Below, in pieces: positions 50,776-62,065 of a DNA stretch of 63,974 nucleotides. Position 1 is the stretch's first letter; each line of letters starts with the position of its first letter. The notes under the pieces are model-generated. The model did no database searches. It saw only the letters and a list, made by a program, of their open reading frames with translations, and was not told where the DNA came from. Origin of the DNA: Folioceros fuciformis (lineage: Eukaryota; Anthocerotophyta; Anthocerotopsida; Anthocerotales); NCBI GenBank assembly GCA_049999805.1, contig JBNGIO010006040.1:17998-81971 (forward strand), in the 5' to 3' direction. A program made the position numbers and the translations under genes.

Positions 50776-52787
50776 ATGGAAGCTCCGCAGCTTGCGAGGC
50801 GCCCTACAAAGGGCAAACGGAGCAGGGAGATGCATCCCCTAAACAAGCATGCTGACAGGGCTCCAGATTTCGGGTTGCTGGCCTCCCTCTACCCCGAGTT
50901 TGCTGCCTTCGTATCCGTGGATGGGAAAGGGAAGCCAAGGATTGATTGGACGGATTTTAATGCCACCAGGGAGCTCACACGGGTCCTGCTGCAGCATGAC
51001 TACGGCGTCAAGTGGTGAGCCTTGTTGCTCCTGTTTGACCTAAATCATGCTGCTGGGTTGCAGTTGCTCTTGCTTGACGATTATTCGTCTATGCTTCTTA
51101 CTGCGGGCTTGCTTGCCGTTGCAGCTGCTGAAACGCGCTCTCCTGTTCGTGTTTGGGTAGGTGGATATCGGATGGACAGCTCTGCCCTACTGTGCCCAAC
51201 AGGGCCAACTACATCCATTGGATTGAAGACCTTCTAAACCTGTGCCCGGCTCCTTGGCATGGTGATGGGGACCCGGATATTAGGGGGCTGGACATCGGGA
51301 CCGGTGCAAACTGTATCTATCCTCTTCTGGGTGCTGCTCTGCATGGTTGGCACTTCGTTGGTACAGGTGAGTCTTTTGGTTTTGTTGTGGCCAATGCTGC
51401 GTGGTTAGTGTGTGTGGACAGTTGAGGCGAGTTTTTTGCGTTCGCAGATTTCACCCCTGTTGCCATTGAGTCAGCCAGGAGGATTGTGGAAGACAACCCC
51501 CATCTAGCTGAGTTCATAGAGGTTCGGCAAGTTCACGTTCCAAAAAAATCTGCTGAAGAGGATGGTGGCAGGCCTCCTGTTCTGCTCGGTGTTGTCGGGG
51601 AAGACGAGGAATTCGATTTCTGCATGTGCAATCCCCCTTTTTTCAAAGATATGTCTGAGGCGAGCGCAAACCCATGGACAGCTTGTGGTGGGACCGTGGA
51701 AGAGATGGTTTGTGATGGTGGAGAAGCAGAGTTCATACGACAGATTATTGATGACAGTGCAGTTTTGAGGGACAGAATCCAGTAAGTAGCTTACCTTGCC
51801 CACGCCCCTTGCCTCATCCAAGGCATGCATGTCTTTCCGGTATCTTATTCTCGTCTTTGAGCAGGTGGTACTCGTCCATGGTTGGGCGGAAGGCAAATTT
51901 AAAAATGTTGACCGCACGACTGAGGTCGATAGGGGTGACGATGTTGCGGACAACAGAGTTCGTGCAGGGTCGCACCTCTCGATGGGGTATAGCTTGGTCA
52001 TTCGGGTCATCTTCGCAAGTCGTTGCCGATGTGAAGTTATCAGTGCGTAAACACAATACCTCTTTTATGCTGGAAGTAAGTATTCTTGGTGATCCATCCT
52101 ATTGGCCTACTTTTGAGCACACGGTTCTGATCACTGTTCTGATCGTGTGTTTCAGAAGCTTGGTCGTGAATGGACAGCGGCAAAGGTCCTGGACACGATA
52201 GTGTCGGTGATGCGGGATCTAGGAGCTTCCTGTACAGTTGACGTCCCGAGCCTCTGCGTCACTGTAAGATCCTTGAGTGGACGCACCGGCGGTACGGATT
52301 TGGTTTGTCCAAGGAAGAAGAGAAGTAGGGAGTGCTTCGAAAACAGTTGGATCGCAGACTGCCTATCCGATGGAAGTTCTGTTCAGACAACGGAACTTTG
52401 TTTTAAGGCTACGGTCAGTGTCGAAGCGAGTATATTTTCGGGAGGCTTTTGATTAGGTGGTGTGCAGCTAGTAAAGCTGAATGAAGAGCCGTGTGTTGGT
52501 AACCAGGTCTACCAGCAAGCTCCTGGATCCCTTGTTATCGTAGCGTCGGTACCTGGAGGGGAGTCAAACATCTCAGGTATTTATTTCAATCCCCATCCCT
52601 CTCTCCATTTGCACGCTGAGCTCAGCATCTTGGATAGCATGCCGACCTTGTGCTCGTCTTGGCATGGCTGGCAGGCCAGTTTTCTGTCTTCTTCGAGCAA
52701 GTGGGGAGAAGATTGAGATCTATTGTTGGCACCACGTCTGGCACCCAGACACAGGCTCGAATTCTACAACCGAGTTTGAGTACATAA
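50776..52787 (+). CDS. FIO1: METTL16/FIO1-type RNA N6-adenosine methyltransferase
   Basis: Methylates the U6 snRNA ACAGA box adenosine and some mRNAs; the Arabidopsis orthologue FIONA1 affects flowering and splicing. Seven exons join in frame: 50776-51014, 51161-51366, 51448-51781, 51865-52075, 52156-52413, 52507-52576 and 52675-52787, giving 476 residues. The methyltransferase fold is seen in DFNATRELTRVLLQHDYGVK, PNRANYIHWIEDLL, the SAM-binding LDIGTGANCIYPLLG and the catalytic NPPF in FDFCMCNPPFFKDM. These are followed by WYSSMVGRKANLKML and RTTEFVQGRTSRWGIAWSF. The last three exons (KATVYQQAPGSLVIVASV, FSVFFEQVGRRL) resemble the C-terminal VCR-type region. Without splicing at 52413 the frame would stop at 52452; the spliced form restores the conserved tail. 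The N-terminus is Lys/Arg-rich. Confidence 0.95.
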
Positions 52788-53098
52788 ATTCTACGCGTGA
52801 GTTTTCTGTGAGCTTGGTGACGTGGAATGTCCCCCAGCGGGGCAAAATGTGCGTGTTGCCAGCGCCGCGACTTATACTGATTGATCTCCTTGGGCGGTGG
52901 AGATTCTGAGTGGCGTCGTTCCCTGTCCCGGACGACGTGATCTTGTAGGCAGTTCAGCCTCCATACCTTAACCACGGCCCTTCGCCCTTCTCCGACTCCC
53001 TCCCCCACTCATGTCTCGCTGCCTATTCTCTTCAGAAGCGGACAGGTAAGCGACGAAGATGTGAGGGCGGCAGAGTATCTGGTATCGGTCCGTCCAGC

Positions 53099-54190
53099 AT
53101 GAGCGATGCCAACGAGAAGCGGAGGTCTAGAGCGAATGGCGCCGCCAGGAAGTCGGGCGCCGGCAGCCCTTGGAGGACAAGCGCGAGCCCTAGTCACAAC
53201 CCCAGGAGGTCCGCCACCGGCAGGGTCCTTCGCAAATCCACCCTCAATGCGGGATTCCGCGGCTCGTTGGTGACCACTGTCACGGCCTCAGGAGGGCAGG
53301 AATTTGATGTGGCCCAGGGCAGGGATAAGCCACCCCAATCTCTCAGCGGCCATAGGCGGAAAGGCTCTAGAAGAGCTTCCTTCAAGAAGGGTTATGTACG
53401 TTACGTGCGCAAGAGCAAGAAAAGCTTCACCCGAGTGAGCATCAGCCGGCGCACGTCCTTCCCGAGGAGAAAGAGTTCGGTGCGGCGGAGGAATAGTGAT
53501 CCTGGCAGCAGGAAGAGGAAATCCTCCAAGGAAGAAGAAGGAACGGTGGTTGTGCATAAGCAGCCCCCTCTCAATTCGGGATTCAAGGGCTCATTGCGCT
53601 TGTCGGTGGGTTTGCTCTCGCCTGCGTATGCCGGGAGAAAGTCCACCCTGAATTCTCCCAAGGAATCCGGCTCGACGCCAGCCCCGTCCCCACTCTCGGC
53701 TCGGGGGTCGGTGGTGACCATCACCGGGGAGCGGATGATCGTGTCCAGGGACGGTAGGCGAGAGTCGCTACAGAATCAGGGCTTTCGAGGCTCCGTGTGC
53801 GCCAGGCGTTTTGCAGACAGACATGGGTCCTTCACTCTGGTAGACTACATGGAGCCTCCCCCGCCTCCTCCGCCGAACATTGAAGGAGTAGGAGTCTTTC
53901 CGCATGTGTCGGAGATGACAGTTGTCATCCCGGAATCTGCCGAACCAAGCCCGGAGAGCAGCTATGTGTCGCCGAGACACCCTGGCACGGAAGGCTACCT
54001 TAAGAATGCAGGTTTTAGGCAAGCGTCAGTGGGGAGCAACAGGCCTTTGGTGCCAGAGCGCAAAGAAAGCTTGGCCGTGACAGGTTTCGCAGGATCCTAC
54101 GCTTCAAGGGATCTGGCAGTTCCGCACTTTCGAGGGTCTCTCACAAAAACTGGTCGGCGGGAGTCGATTAACATCCACCCACGCTTGTAG
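53099..54190 (+). CDS. Unrecognised basic protein with repeated GF-R/K-GS motif
   Basis: A 363-residue, intronless frame with an ATG at 53099 and TAG at 54188. I do not recognise the family. It is Arg/Lys/Ser-rich, with no membrane span. A short motif recurs: RKSTLNAGFRGSL (45-57), PPLNSGFKGSL (about 155-166), RRESLQNQGFRGSV (about 220-233), EGYLKNAGFRQAS (about 297-309), RKESLAVTGFAGSY (about 320-334) and a partial HFRGSL...RRES near the end. The common pattern is basic-basic-[E/S]-[S/T]-L-x3-GF-[R/K]-GS, and the Ser or Thr sits in an R-x-x-S context suited to AGC or calcium-dependent kinases. Residues 85-150 are a basic patch (RRKGSRRASFKKGYV) that may be a nuclear signal. A polyproline PPPPPPP lies near 258. 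Upstream spacing from METTL16 is about 310 bp. Confidence 0.7.
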   Translation: MSDANEKRRSRANGAARKSGAGSPWRTSASPSHNPRRSATGRVLRKSTLNAGFRGSLVTTVTASGGQEFDVAQGRDKPPQSLSGHRRKGSRRASFKKGYVRYVRKSKKSFTRVSISRRTSFPRRKSSVRRRNSDPGSRKRKSSKEEEGTVVVHKQPPLNSGFKGSLRLSVGLLSPAYAGRKSTLNSPKESGSTPAPSPLSARGSVVTITGERMIVSRDGRRESLQNQGFRGSVCARRFADRHGSFTLVDYMEPPPPPPPNIEGVGVFPHVSEMTVVIPESAEPSPESSYVSPRHPGTEGYLKNAGFRQASVGSNRPLVPERKESLAVTGFAGSYASRDLAVPHFRGSLTKTGRRESINIHPRL

Positions 54191-55159
54191 TGTTGCTGTT
54201 TCCGGCGGAGGGATGGGCCTGGATTGCGCTCCTCCACACACACTCTCACTGCCGGCGTGCAGATCTGCACACGTTTGACCTCGCTGTACGTGCCGAACGT
54301 CTGAACCTCTATTAGTTCTACCTGATACTACCCACAAATGAAACCGCGGATTCCTCAGGCTTTACCCCAGGGAATCTTACTTTCGGTCTGCTGTGACTTG
54401 TTCCCAGCAGGCGGTGCCACCCACTTGGCTCCTTATACGCTGCTCCATCCAGCAAGCCTCTGGTCTGGTGAATTGAGGTGAGCACCAGCAGATGGACGCC
54501 GGTGGTAAACTATGTATTACGTCACTAGTGTTAAGTTCTCTTGTCCGTTTGCATTCCACATGCTGGCGCGCGCATTCCTGAACTCCAGGAGCTTTCCAGG
54601 AATACGCTTCTATTTTCACTACAAATGATAGCATTAGCGTACATACTTACATCTACTTCTCACTTCCTAGGGATCAGTTAACCTTATATATCAGTTAATT
54701 TTCCTTAATGCTCCAGATGACCCGCAAAAATTGCGAAAGGGGAATGTTTCTTTTTGCCTCCGCGGACAACAGTCATAACTTCTAACAGCAACGCACGACT
54801 CTGCAAAAGACCTTTCTCGTCATACTCAGCGCACGAGCACTTTCAATGTTCTACCGGGAAAAAAATCATATGAAACAACCTAGGAGGTCAACCATTCCGA
54901 GGCGGGATGCACTCAACTCATACAAGCAACCTCAGAAACAAGAATTTCGATGCACAGGCATACTCTGCGCCCCACGTGTACCCGTACTAGCTAACTACCC
55001 ACCTACAATACTTCCTATCGATCCAGAATAATGATTTCGACAATCCCTCCTCCAACCCCTCCCACGCCCTCTCCCCCCCAAAAGCAAGTCATATCCGTGA
55101 GAACGGAACCAAGCGGAAGCAACTCGCCCCGGGTCGCCGGCAGCAAGGCATATCAACTA
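54191..55159. other. Convergent intergenic region
   Basis: It lies between the GF-R/K-GS gene and the end of DRP2. It is pyrimidine-rich near 55040-55080. No gene or clear repeat was seen. Confidence 0.5.
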
Positions 55160-58100
55160 CTAATATCTATACACTGGTGCACCGCCCGGAGGAGGAGGTG
55201 GAGGTAGTCTTGTTGGCGTACTGCGCCGGCTGCCAAACGAATCCCCGTTCTCCTCGTATTCATGACGCTGCCCCCCATTTACCTGCCGAGAATAAGGGCG
55301 AGGAGACTCCCTTGGGGGTGGATCCGAGTAGTCGTTTGAGCTTACACTTCCTGCATCTTCAAAAGCAATACGCCAATCCTCACTGGCTGCTACACTTGGT
55401 GACCCTGTGGAACCAACGGCAAGCCTTAGTAAAACCAGCCAATATCCGCATGCGTTCCTAGTTCATATTATGAATTGGTGCCCAGGTTTCTCCCTCTTCC
55501 TTTGAGATAGATGAGTTCTTCTCATTTTTTCCACAATAAAATCTCCATTAACACTTTTATAAATTATACTCACCGATTCCGGCATCGCTCCCACCAAAAC
55601 CAGAGCCACTCACAGCCCGGGCTTCATGCAAGCTCAGCTGTCTGGTAAGACGGTTCAACAGTGAGTGCTGTCGCTTGGCCCTCTCACGCCTCCTTTTCAC
55701 TTCTTGGTCCTCCATCAATAATTCTTGAATCTTCGCGTTCGACTGTGAACTGTGTACCAATAAGCAACCAAATCAGCTGATTCTGGAACCACTGGGTCTT
55801 CGAAGCGCACACACACAACTGCAGAAAACAAACCTGACTGAGCTGTAAAGTTTGTTAAGCATAGCCTCCTTAGCTCGTTCAACTTGACACAACACCACAG
55901 CCTGTGACATCCAGTTTGGAAGTGCATCAACACCATGACTACTGAACCCAGAAAACAGGCTACCATTCATAGACATCAGCACCAACCTTTGGAATGTTGG
56001 CCGCGAGACTGTTGAGCACGGCTTCCACATAGTCGCGTACTTCTTGTGACATCAGCTTTAGGTCTTCTTCTGGATCGGCAGGCCTCCGAAGGGCCGGTTC
56101 CTGGAAACAAGTTCAGTTAAATTTCCTGTATCCAAGAATTGTCCAGCCACCCACAAACGTACACTGACCTAGCAATCTGCTTCGTCTGCAAGTCCAAACA
56201 ACACCGGAGATACGCACAACAACAAACAGGCCACCCAGAGGCCTTCGGAAAGAAAAGTTATTGTAAGACATAAAGTTCTCAAGTTCAGAGAGTACTACCA
56301 CCACACGTACCAAAGGACCATCACTCGACGCCGATGCTGTCCGCTCCCTTGCACCTGTGTCAGCCAAAGAACCAGTAGAAGCCGAACCTCGCAAAGCAGG
56401 TGCCTTTCCAGGTTGAGTAGAACCCCGGAGCCTAGCTAACCACTCAGCCTTCTCTGCTGGTGTCTCTGCCTTCAGCAGAATGGAAGTGTGAGCTGCAAGT
56501 CACAACAAGTAAATGTTACTGATCCTCCCGTCTCAAACATTTGATTGATCCAAGGCAGAATTCCAACACACAACTCACAGGAGATCTGGACAACGCGACC
56601 TAAGCTGATACCTTTAAAAAGAGCCTTGTATGGAACTTTATTGCTTATTTTGAAAGTAAGGTTCGGTGTTGTAGCTCTTGAATCAGGGCCATTGGCTGCA
56701 GACTTCTTTGACCTTTTCTTCTCTTCTACCTCCTCAGTTGGCTCCTTCTCAATATCCTCAATGATGCATTCCTATGCATGCCAAGCAAAGTCGGTACAAT
56801 TTGTGCACACAGTCTCACAGACGCACCAATTCACTAGAATATTTAGCCCCCGTGTACCTCCAAGCTGATTGTTGCACGAAACCGTGACTCTTCTGGCTTC
56901 TTAGTGTACGAAAACTGATGGCAGAACATATCCAAGATGAGAAGTATCCAGTCATTATTGGCCCACAATAACTCTTGGCTCACAAACATTCAACCAGGTT
57001 CAGGTTAAAAATCCGTACCTTCCCTGTGGCCTGGTTCAGAACAAACCATCGTTTACTCCACCCACCAGCAGGCTTGCCACTTTGTTTAGAGAGGTAGCCT
57101 GTTCCATTGCCGTAACCAGGTAGCTGTGATTTCGTTTTGGTACCATACAAATCCAACCAACATGAAGAGAAACCATTTGCATAGCAAGAAACTTCTTTCT
57201 CAACCTACCTGCAACTATTATCTGGCCCTCCGGCCCAGTGATTGTCTGCAAGGTCGTTGCACCCTCTTTCACATCCTTTTCTGCTTGCACCTGGCCCTTA
57301 AGAGACTTTAGACTTCCTGTTGCATTCGACGCAGGTGCAGTAGCCTGCAGCGTACATGCCTACACGTTTATACTCAAGTGAAACATGAAGCTTGAAGGCC
57401 ACCAACACATACGACTTTGACAGCCATCCAATTTTAAGGGAGTTGAACTGGCCCCTAGCGTTGCTATCTCATGTCACTCTACCTTGTTAAGAAGAGCCTG
57501 CTCAGCATCTTGAGCTTTTCTTGATTGTCTTGTCTTCTGCTCCTCTTCCCTCCTTAGCCTGTCCAATCTGTAGTAGAACATCCAGACGCTTAGCATAATC
57601 ATTGTGGGATTACATGACTTTCTCAACTGCCTTTCTGTGCACGGCAGCAAGTAGCTCTGAGAACATTGCTTTCACAATGTAAGACAAGTCCCACCTGCGC
57701 TGCACAAGTCTGATAAAATGTTGGGGAGGGATGAAAGAGCGCTCCATGTCCACAAGGGCAACTACCATAGTTTTGGCCTCGACTCGGTAACCATCTAGGG
57801 CGGCAGTAGCAATGGCCACAATCTGCAAGTGGAACCAGGAAAAATCAAGCTGCAGGTCTGTGAAGTGGACAGATCAATATTTCATGCTGCACGATTCAAA
57901 CCTAGCTGTACATCACATAGCAAATAGCCATTCAATGTGACATACTTCTCGTTTCAATGGAGGGTATCTGCTCAACCCAGGAGTTGAAGAGGCAGCAGAC
58001 GAAACTATGTCAACAAGAATGCGATGTACCTGCGACCAAAAACTCCACAGATTTTACGACGTCACCCAAAAAAGCTCCAAAGCATTACACCCAACAGAAA

Positions 58101-61100
58101 AATTGAGAAACACCAACCTCATCTACACATTGTCTCCCTGGTTCCTTTGCTAACTCGAGCGCTTTCCGAACAAGTGCCCTCAGTCCCTTTTCAGGAGAGA
58201 GCAGGTACGGCTGATAGCCATCAGCTTCCAACACCAGCTGAACAGAAGGACACAGAATTTCCAGTTAGCTCCTCCCAGGACGTCCCACAAAACGGTTCTG
58301 TCATCCTGACACCTTACAGAAATCGTAACAGCAGAAAAGATTGTTTCTAAATACAAAACTCATCCAGGTCCACACCCACATAGCGGCAGAGAGCTCTGCA
58401 TTCTAGTCCAGAAAAATTACAAGTGTTGGATCACCTTTTTAATATTGTTTATGTCAAAAATATCATTCAGAGGGAGAGCTTTAATCCTGTTCGGGAGCCC
58501 TCCCTCAAAGCTTTGCACAACCTTCCAACCTGCACCCTGCAGATCAAGAGGGACATATCAACATGTCATGCCATGACCAACACAATGTCCAGTCCTGCGC
58601 ATTTACGTAGATAAGCTTCCCACGACCACTTACCTCGCCAGTTTGGATGTGCTGCAGAAACTTGTCTTCAAACTCGCGACACAATTCAAGCGCAATAGCC
58701 CTTGTGCCTTCTGATGTTTGCACCATCTGTTCTCCAAGTCGAACTAGCTCATCTTCCACAGCTTGGGATCTTCCCTCCAAGCTGTGCAGCAAAGATCGTG
58801 TGACTTTCAAGCAGAAATATTGCATCGAGTACTTCTTTCCAAAACGACAGGGCACTCTCCATTTGTGGAGGGGAAAAACCCAAAAGCAGAGATCGATACA
58901 TACCCTGAAAGTAGATTTGGAAGGCGCATTTTCAGTCTTTTCCGGATCACCTCCGCAAGTTTTTCTACAAGTGATAATCGCCCAAGAGCAGCAGACGGTG
59001 CTCCACTTAATATAGTTTTCAACTTCTCTTTCTCTGCCCTCCATGCAGTTTCCAAGGAATCGTCTCCAGCCATTGATCCACCATGGGCAGCAGCAATGGA
59101 CACTGACTGACCGATCAAAGCTACCCATGCAATATCTTGTGTGATACTTGGTCCCTGCCCCAAAAGAAGTGCTTGGACAGCAGCTAAGCTTTTTTGATCA
59201 GACTCGGCTTGATCTACTTTACTTATGACTCCAACAGTCCTTGTACCTGAAGTCATGAGCAAAGAGTGTCAATAAGTTACAAACGCTCACGGTCAATCTG
59301 TTAGAAGGCATGAAGATATTCATAAACTCACCATCTGGATCGAGCTCTTGAGCTACCTTCAAAGCTCTGTTACCAGTGACATCTCGAGCTGAGGTTGCTT
59401 GCACGACAACCAGTAGAATGGCATCGTTGTGGGTGGCATAATCCTGCAGCTGGCATTGCACCAGAAAACACACAGCAAAGACCAGGATAGTATATAAAAT
59501 GACCTCGCAAAACCTCTGCTTCTTGCAAGTCCAAAGTTCAAGATCAAGGCTTCGAAAGTATATTTTAACAGCAAAGATAAAGGAAGACAAGCACACATAC
59601 CAGAGAATCATCTGCCCCCGCTCGTGCATCCAAACCAGGTAGATCAATCAGCTTCAAAGGAGGTGCTGCAAAGAAAACGGCGAACCATGAGCCTAGACCA
59701 TCTCACTGGAATAACAACTCACCCACTAATCATCAATACTACAAAGGTAGCAGCAATCATTTCCTCTGAAAATGCTTTCATGATGCTATCAGTGCTTCAC
59801 ACAGTACCACAGAGGAGGCAATACATCCCTGTGAGAGCAACATGCTGATCCACTAGTCACCAACAACATGGGCACCACGTTGATTATAACACACGAACCT
59901 GCCAACTAACCTGAACTTGAGCGAAGATGCAGATTGATTCCTTGTGAGCTACTTCTTGAGTTGAGTCCCAACTTGCTTAACCTCCCTTGCAATGAATGTC
60001 GCAATTCACCTGCCAAGACATTGAACGGATGTCCATCCACGTGAGTTTTCAGGCTTCAGTAGCCGAGTAAGGGCTACTGTAACAATACGTATCCATCTAA
60101 TGGCCTATACTGATATATGAAACGCAAAGAAGCAGGTCTCCACAACTGTTCCAAGAACTCATCAACAAGCTCTGAACCACCAAACAGAACGTCCACTGGA
60201 AGCAATAGTCACTTAGACCAAAGTACGTAAAACTACTGCTTTAAAAGTACAGAACTTCCTTGGCTTTGTAAAATGCAAGATTGCACCACAAACACTAGCA
60301 CACCAAAAGCAACAGGGTAGTCCTTACTTGCAGTAACTTGTGATGTTTTTCCTTCGAGTAGGAGATACAGGCCCCTGCCAACTGACTCAGTGCGCTCCAT
60401 TTCAATCACAATGGGTGCACGTGTTGCGCCATTCTCTCCTGTAGGCTGCCAGTCGGGGCCACCAGCTTCGTCAATGCCTTCTTTGAAAAACAACTAAATT
60501 GAAAAATGTTCAAACTCAACCCATCAGACAACAATCACAACGAGAGAACGATGCAACAAGCGGCGAAGTGCAGCAGGTGCCAGTTGTCCTGTGGGTAGAG
60601 TTTTTATTATCAGCTTCGCTCTAGCGGAATTTCAATTGACGCAAATACTGCAAAAGACGTTAATCACGTTCTAGCACCCACTTGCTCCATAAAAATCCAG
60701 GAGCTAGAGCGCGTGGGTTTAGCCGACTTATATTGACCTAGTACAGCTCAGGACCCTTAATATGACCTGCGATGTCTTGAGCTGAACAAACACGCAGGGA
60801 ATTCCAGTAGGATGCGTACCAGCACAGGATGCCCTATCAAGCTGTTCAACACTGCCGATTTCCCCGCGCCCTGAAAACAATGCATTTGTCAGAGTCTGAA
60901 ATCCTCCACACCAGACATCACGATGGAACGCGACAGAAGAACGTTCAGGGGTGCAAGCTGGAAGAGATCGAGCGCTCGAAGGCCATGAAAACACACAGCG
61001 CGCCACTGCCACCTCAGATTCTCAAAGCAATCAACCAGAGAGAAAAGCGTAGACTTAAGACTGTCTCCATGGGCTCCTCCCCACCCTAGCCCGAAACAAG

Positions 61101-61301
61101 ATCTACCCAAAATCAGCTTCACCAGCACTCGCGGAAGTCAGAATATGCTTCTCGAGCTGAGGGCTTTGGACGTACAACACTGCCAAGGGCCACGACGTTC
61201 ATGAAGGTGGAAGCGGTCTTCACTGGATCATCGGCATCGTCGTCCGCCAGCATTGCAGCAGCCTGCTGCATAGAGTCAGCTAGCAAAATCAAATTCTCCA
61301 T
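55160..61301 (-). CDS. DRP2: Dynamin-related protein DRP2 (dynamin with PH and proline-rich domains)
   Basis: Large GTPase that drives membrane scission in clathrin-mediated endocytosis and cell-plate formation. It has about 20 short exons. The start exon (61301 down to about 61170) reads [16 protein letters not shown] and [11 protein letters not shown]. Then come the P-loop [17 protein letters not shown] (near 60840), [18 protein letters not shown] (near 60430), G3 in [14 protein letters not shown] (near 59640), [17 protein letters not shown] (near 59440), G4 in [12 protein letters not shown] (near 59220), stalk segments, [20 protein letters not shown] (near 57720), a PH domain ([20 protein letters not shown], near 57080) and a GED-like helix block (near 56000). 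The end is a proline-rich tail, PTRLPPPPP...YRY-stop at 55160. The domain order matches the DRP2A/2B class rather than DRP1. All GTPase motifs look intact. Confidence 0.96.
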
Positions 61302-62065
61302 GTCGCCCTGCCTATCTACCGATCGGCTAATGCCTCAGATCCAAGCTTGGCAGTCCGGATCTCCGGGCAGCTCGCTCAATTCTGGTCTACACCAAACTAT
61401 ACCGCGACCACGTTCCCTTCCGCGAAGTGCTGCCAAAAAAAGACCGTCCGTGATGGAGAGTAGCCTTCTGACATCGTTTGCGATAATCGGGTTCCTATTA
61501 AATTTATCACCAGTTACCATACAGAAATGCGATACATCTTAGTGCATCTGTACTATACATATCAGCATGTAATGACCATACATAAGATCGTCGAGGACCC
61601 ACTCTTGGCTTTTGTCCCGCTCCGGGTCCTGACGTGTCGATGATTCTTTTTTTAATCTAGATGAGAAGTTTATCCCACATAAATAAAATACTTTCTTCAG
61701 GGGGTGTAAAGCCCTTAGAACAATCAGCCCCGCATAAGGATCCAAGATGCGACCTTCGTATCCTCACCTTCACGATCTCCCATCAAATATTCAATCTCAC
61801 GCCCTCCCAACTACGCTGTCTCCACCCACTCATCCCACCATGACTTCACCATGGTTGTTATACAATTACTCTCTAAAATACTTCTACATATACAAGAAAT
61901 AGAAGAGTTATAAACCATCCATCGTAAAGGAAAAAACAACAAAAACAGAAGAATAAAGAGTTCACTGCTACGTGGCCTGGACCAAATGCCGCCGGCTGTC
62001 ATGCGGTTGAGCACAAGCTCGTCGTTCGACGGTCCAAGAAAGGCTTTCTAATAAGGAGGCATTGG
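61302..62065. other. Gene-poor region upstream of DRP2
   Basis: Should hold the DRP2 promoter and, at its far end, the 3' end of the AT-hook gene. It is AT-rich near 61850-61960 and contains one copy of the 46-bp direct repeat at 61951-61996. Confidence 0.5.
61951..61996. repeat. 46-bp direct repeat, left copy
   Basis: The sequence starting gaataaagagttcactgcta and ending atgccgccggc is identical to 63929-63974 at the window end. The left copy is followed by tgtcatgcgg. The right copy is cut by the window edge, so the true repeat may be longer. Confidence 0.95.

Noticed and set aside
50011-50855. Long frames on both strands between the calmodulin-like gene and METTL16.
   Set aside because: They overlap each other on opposite strands, have no family resemblance, and cover the expected promoter region.
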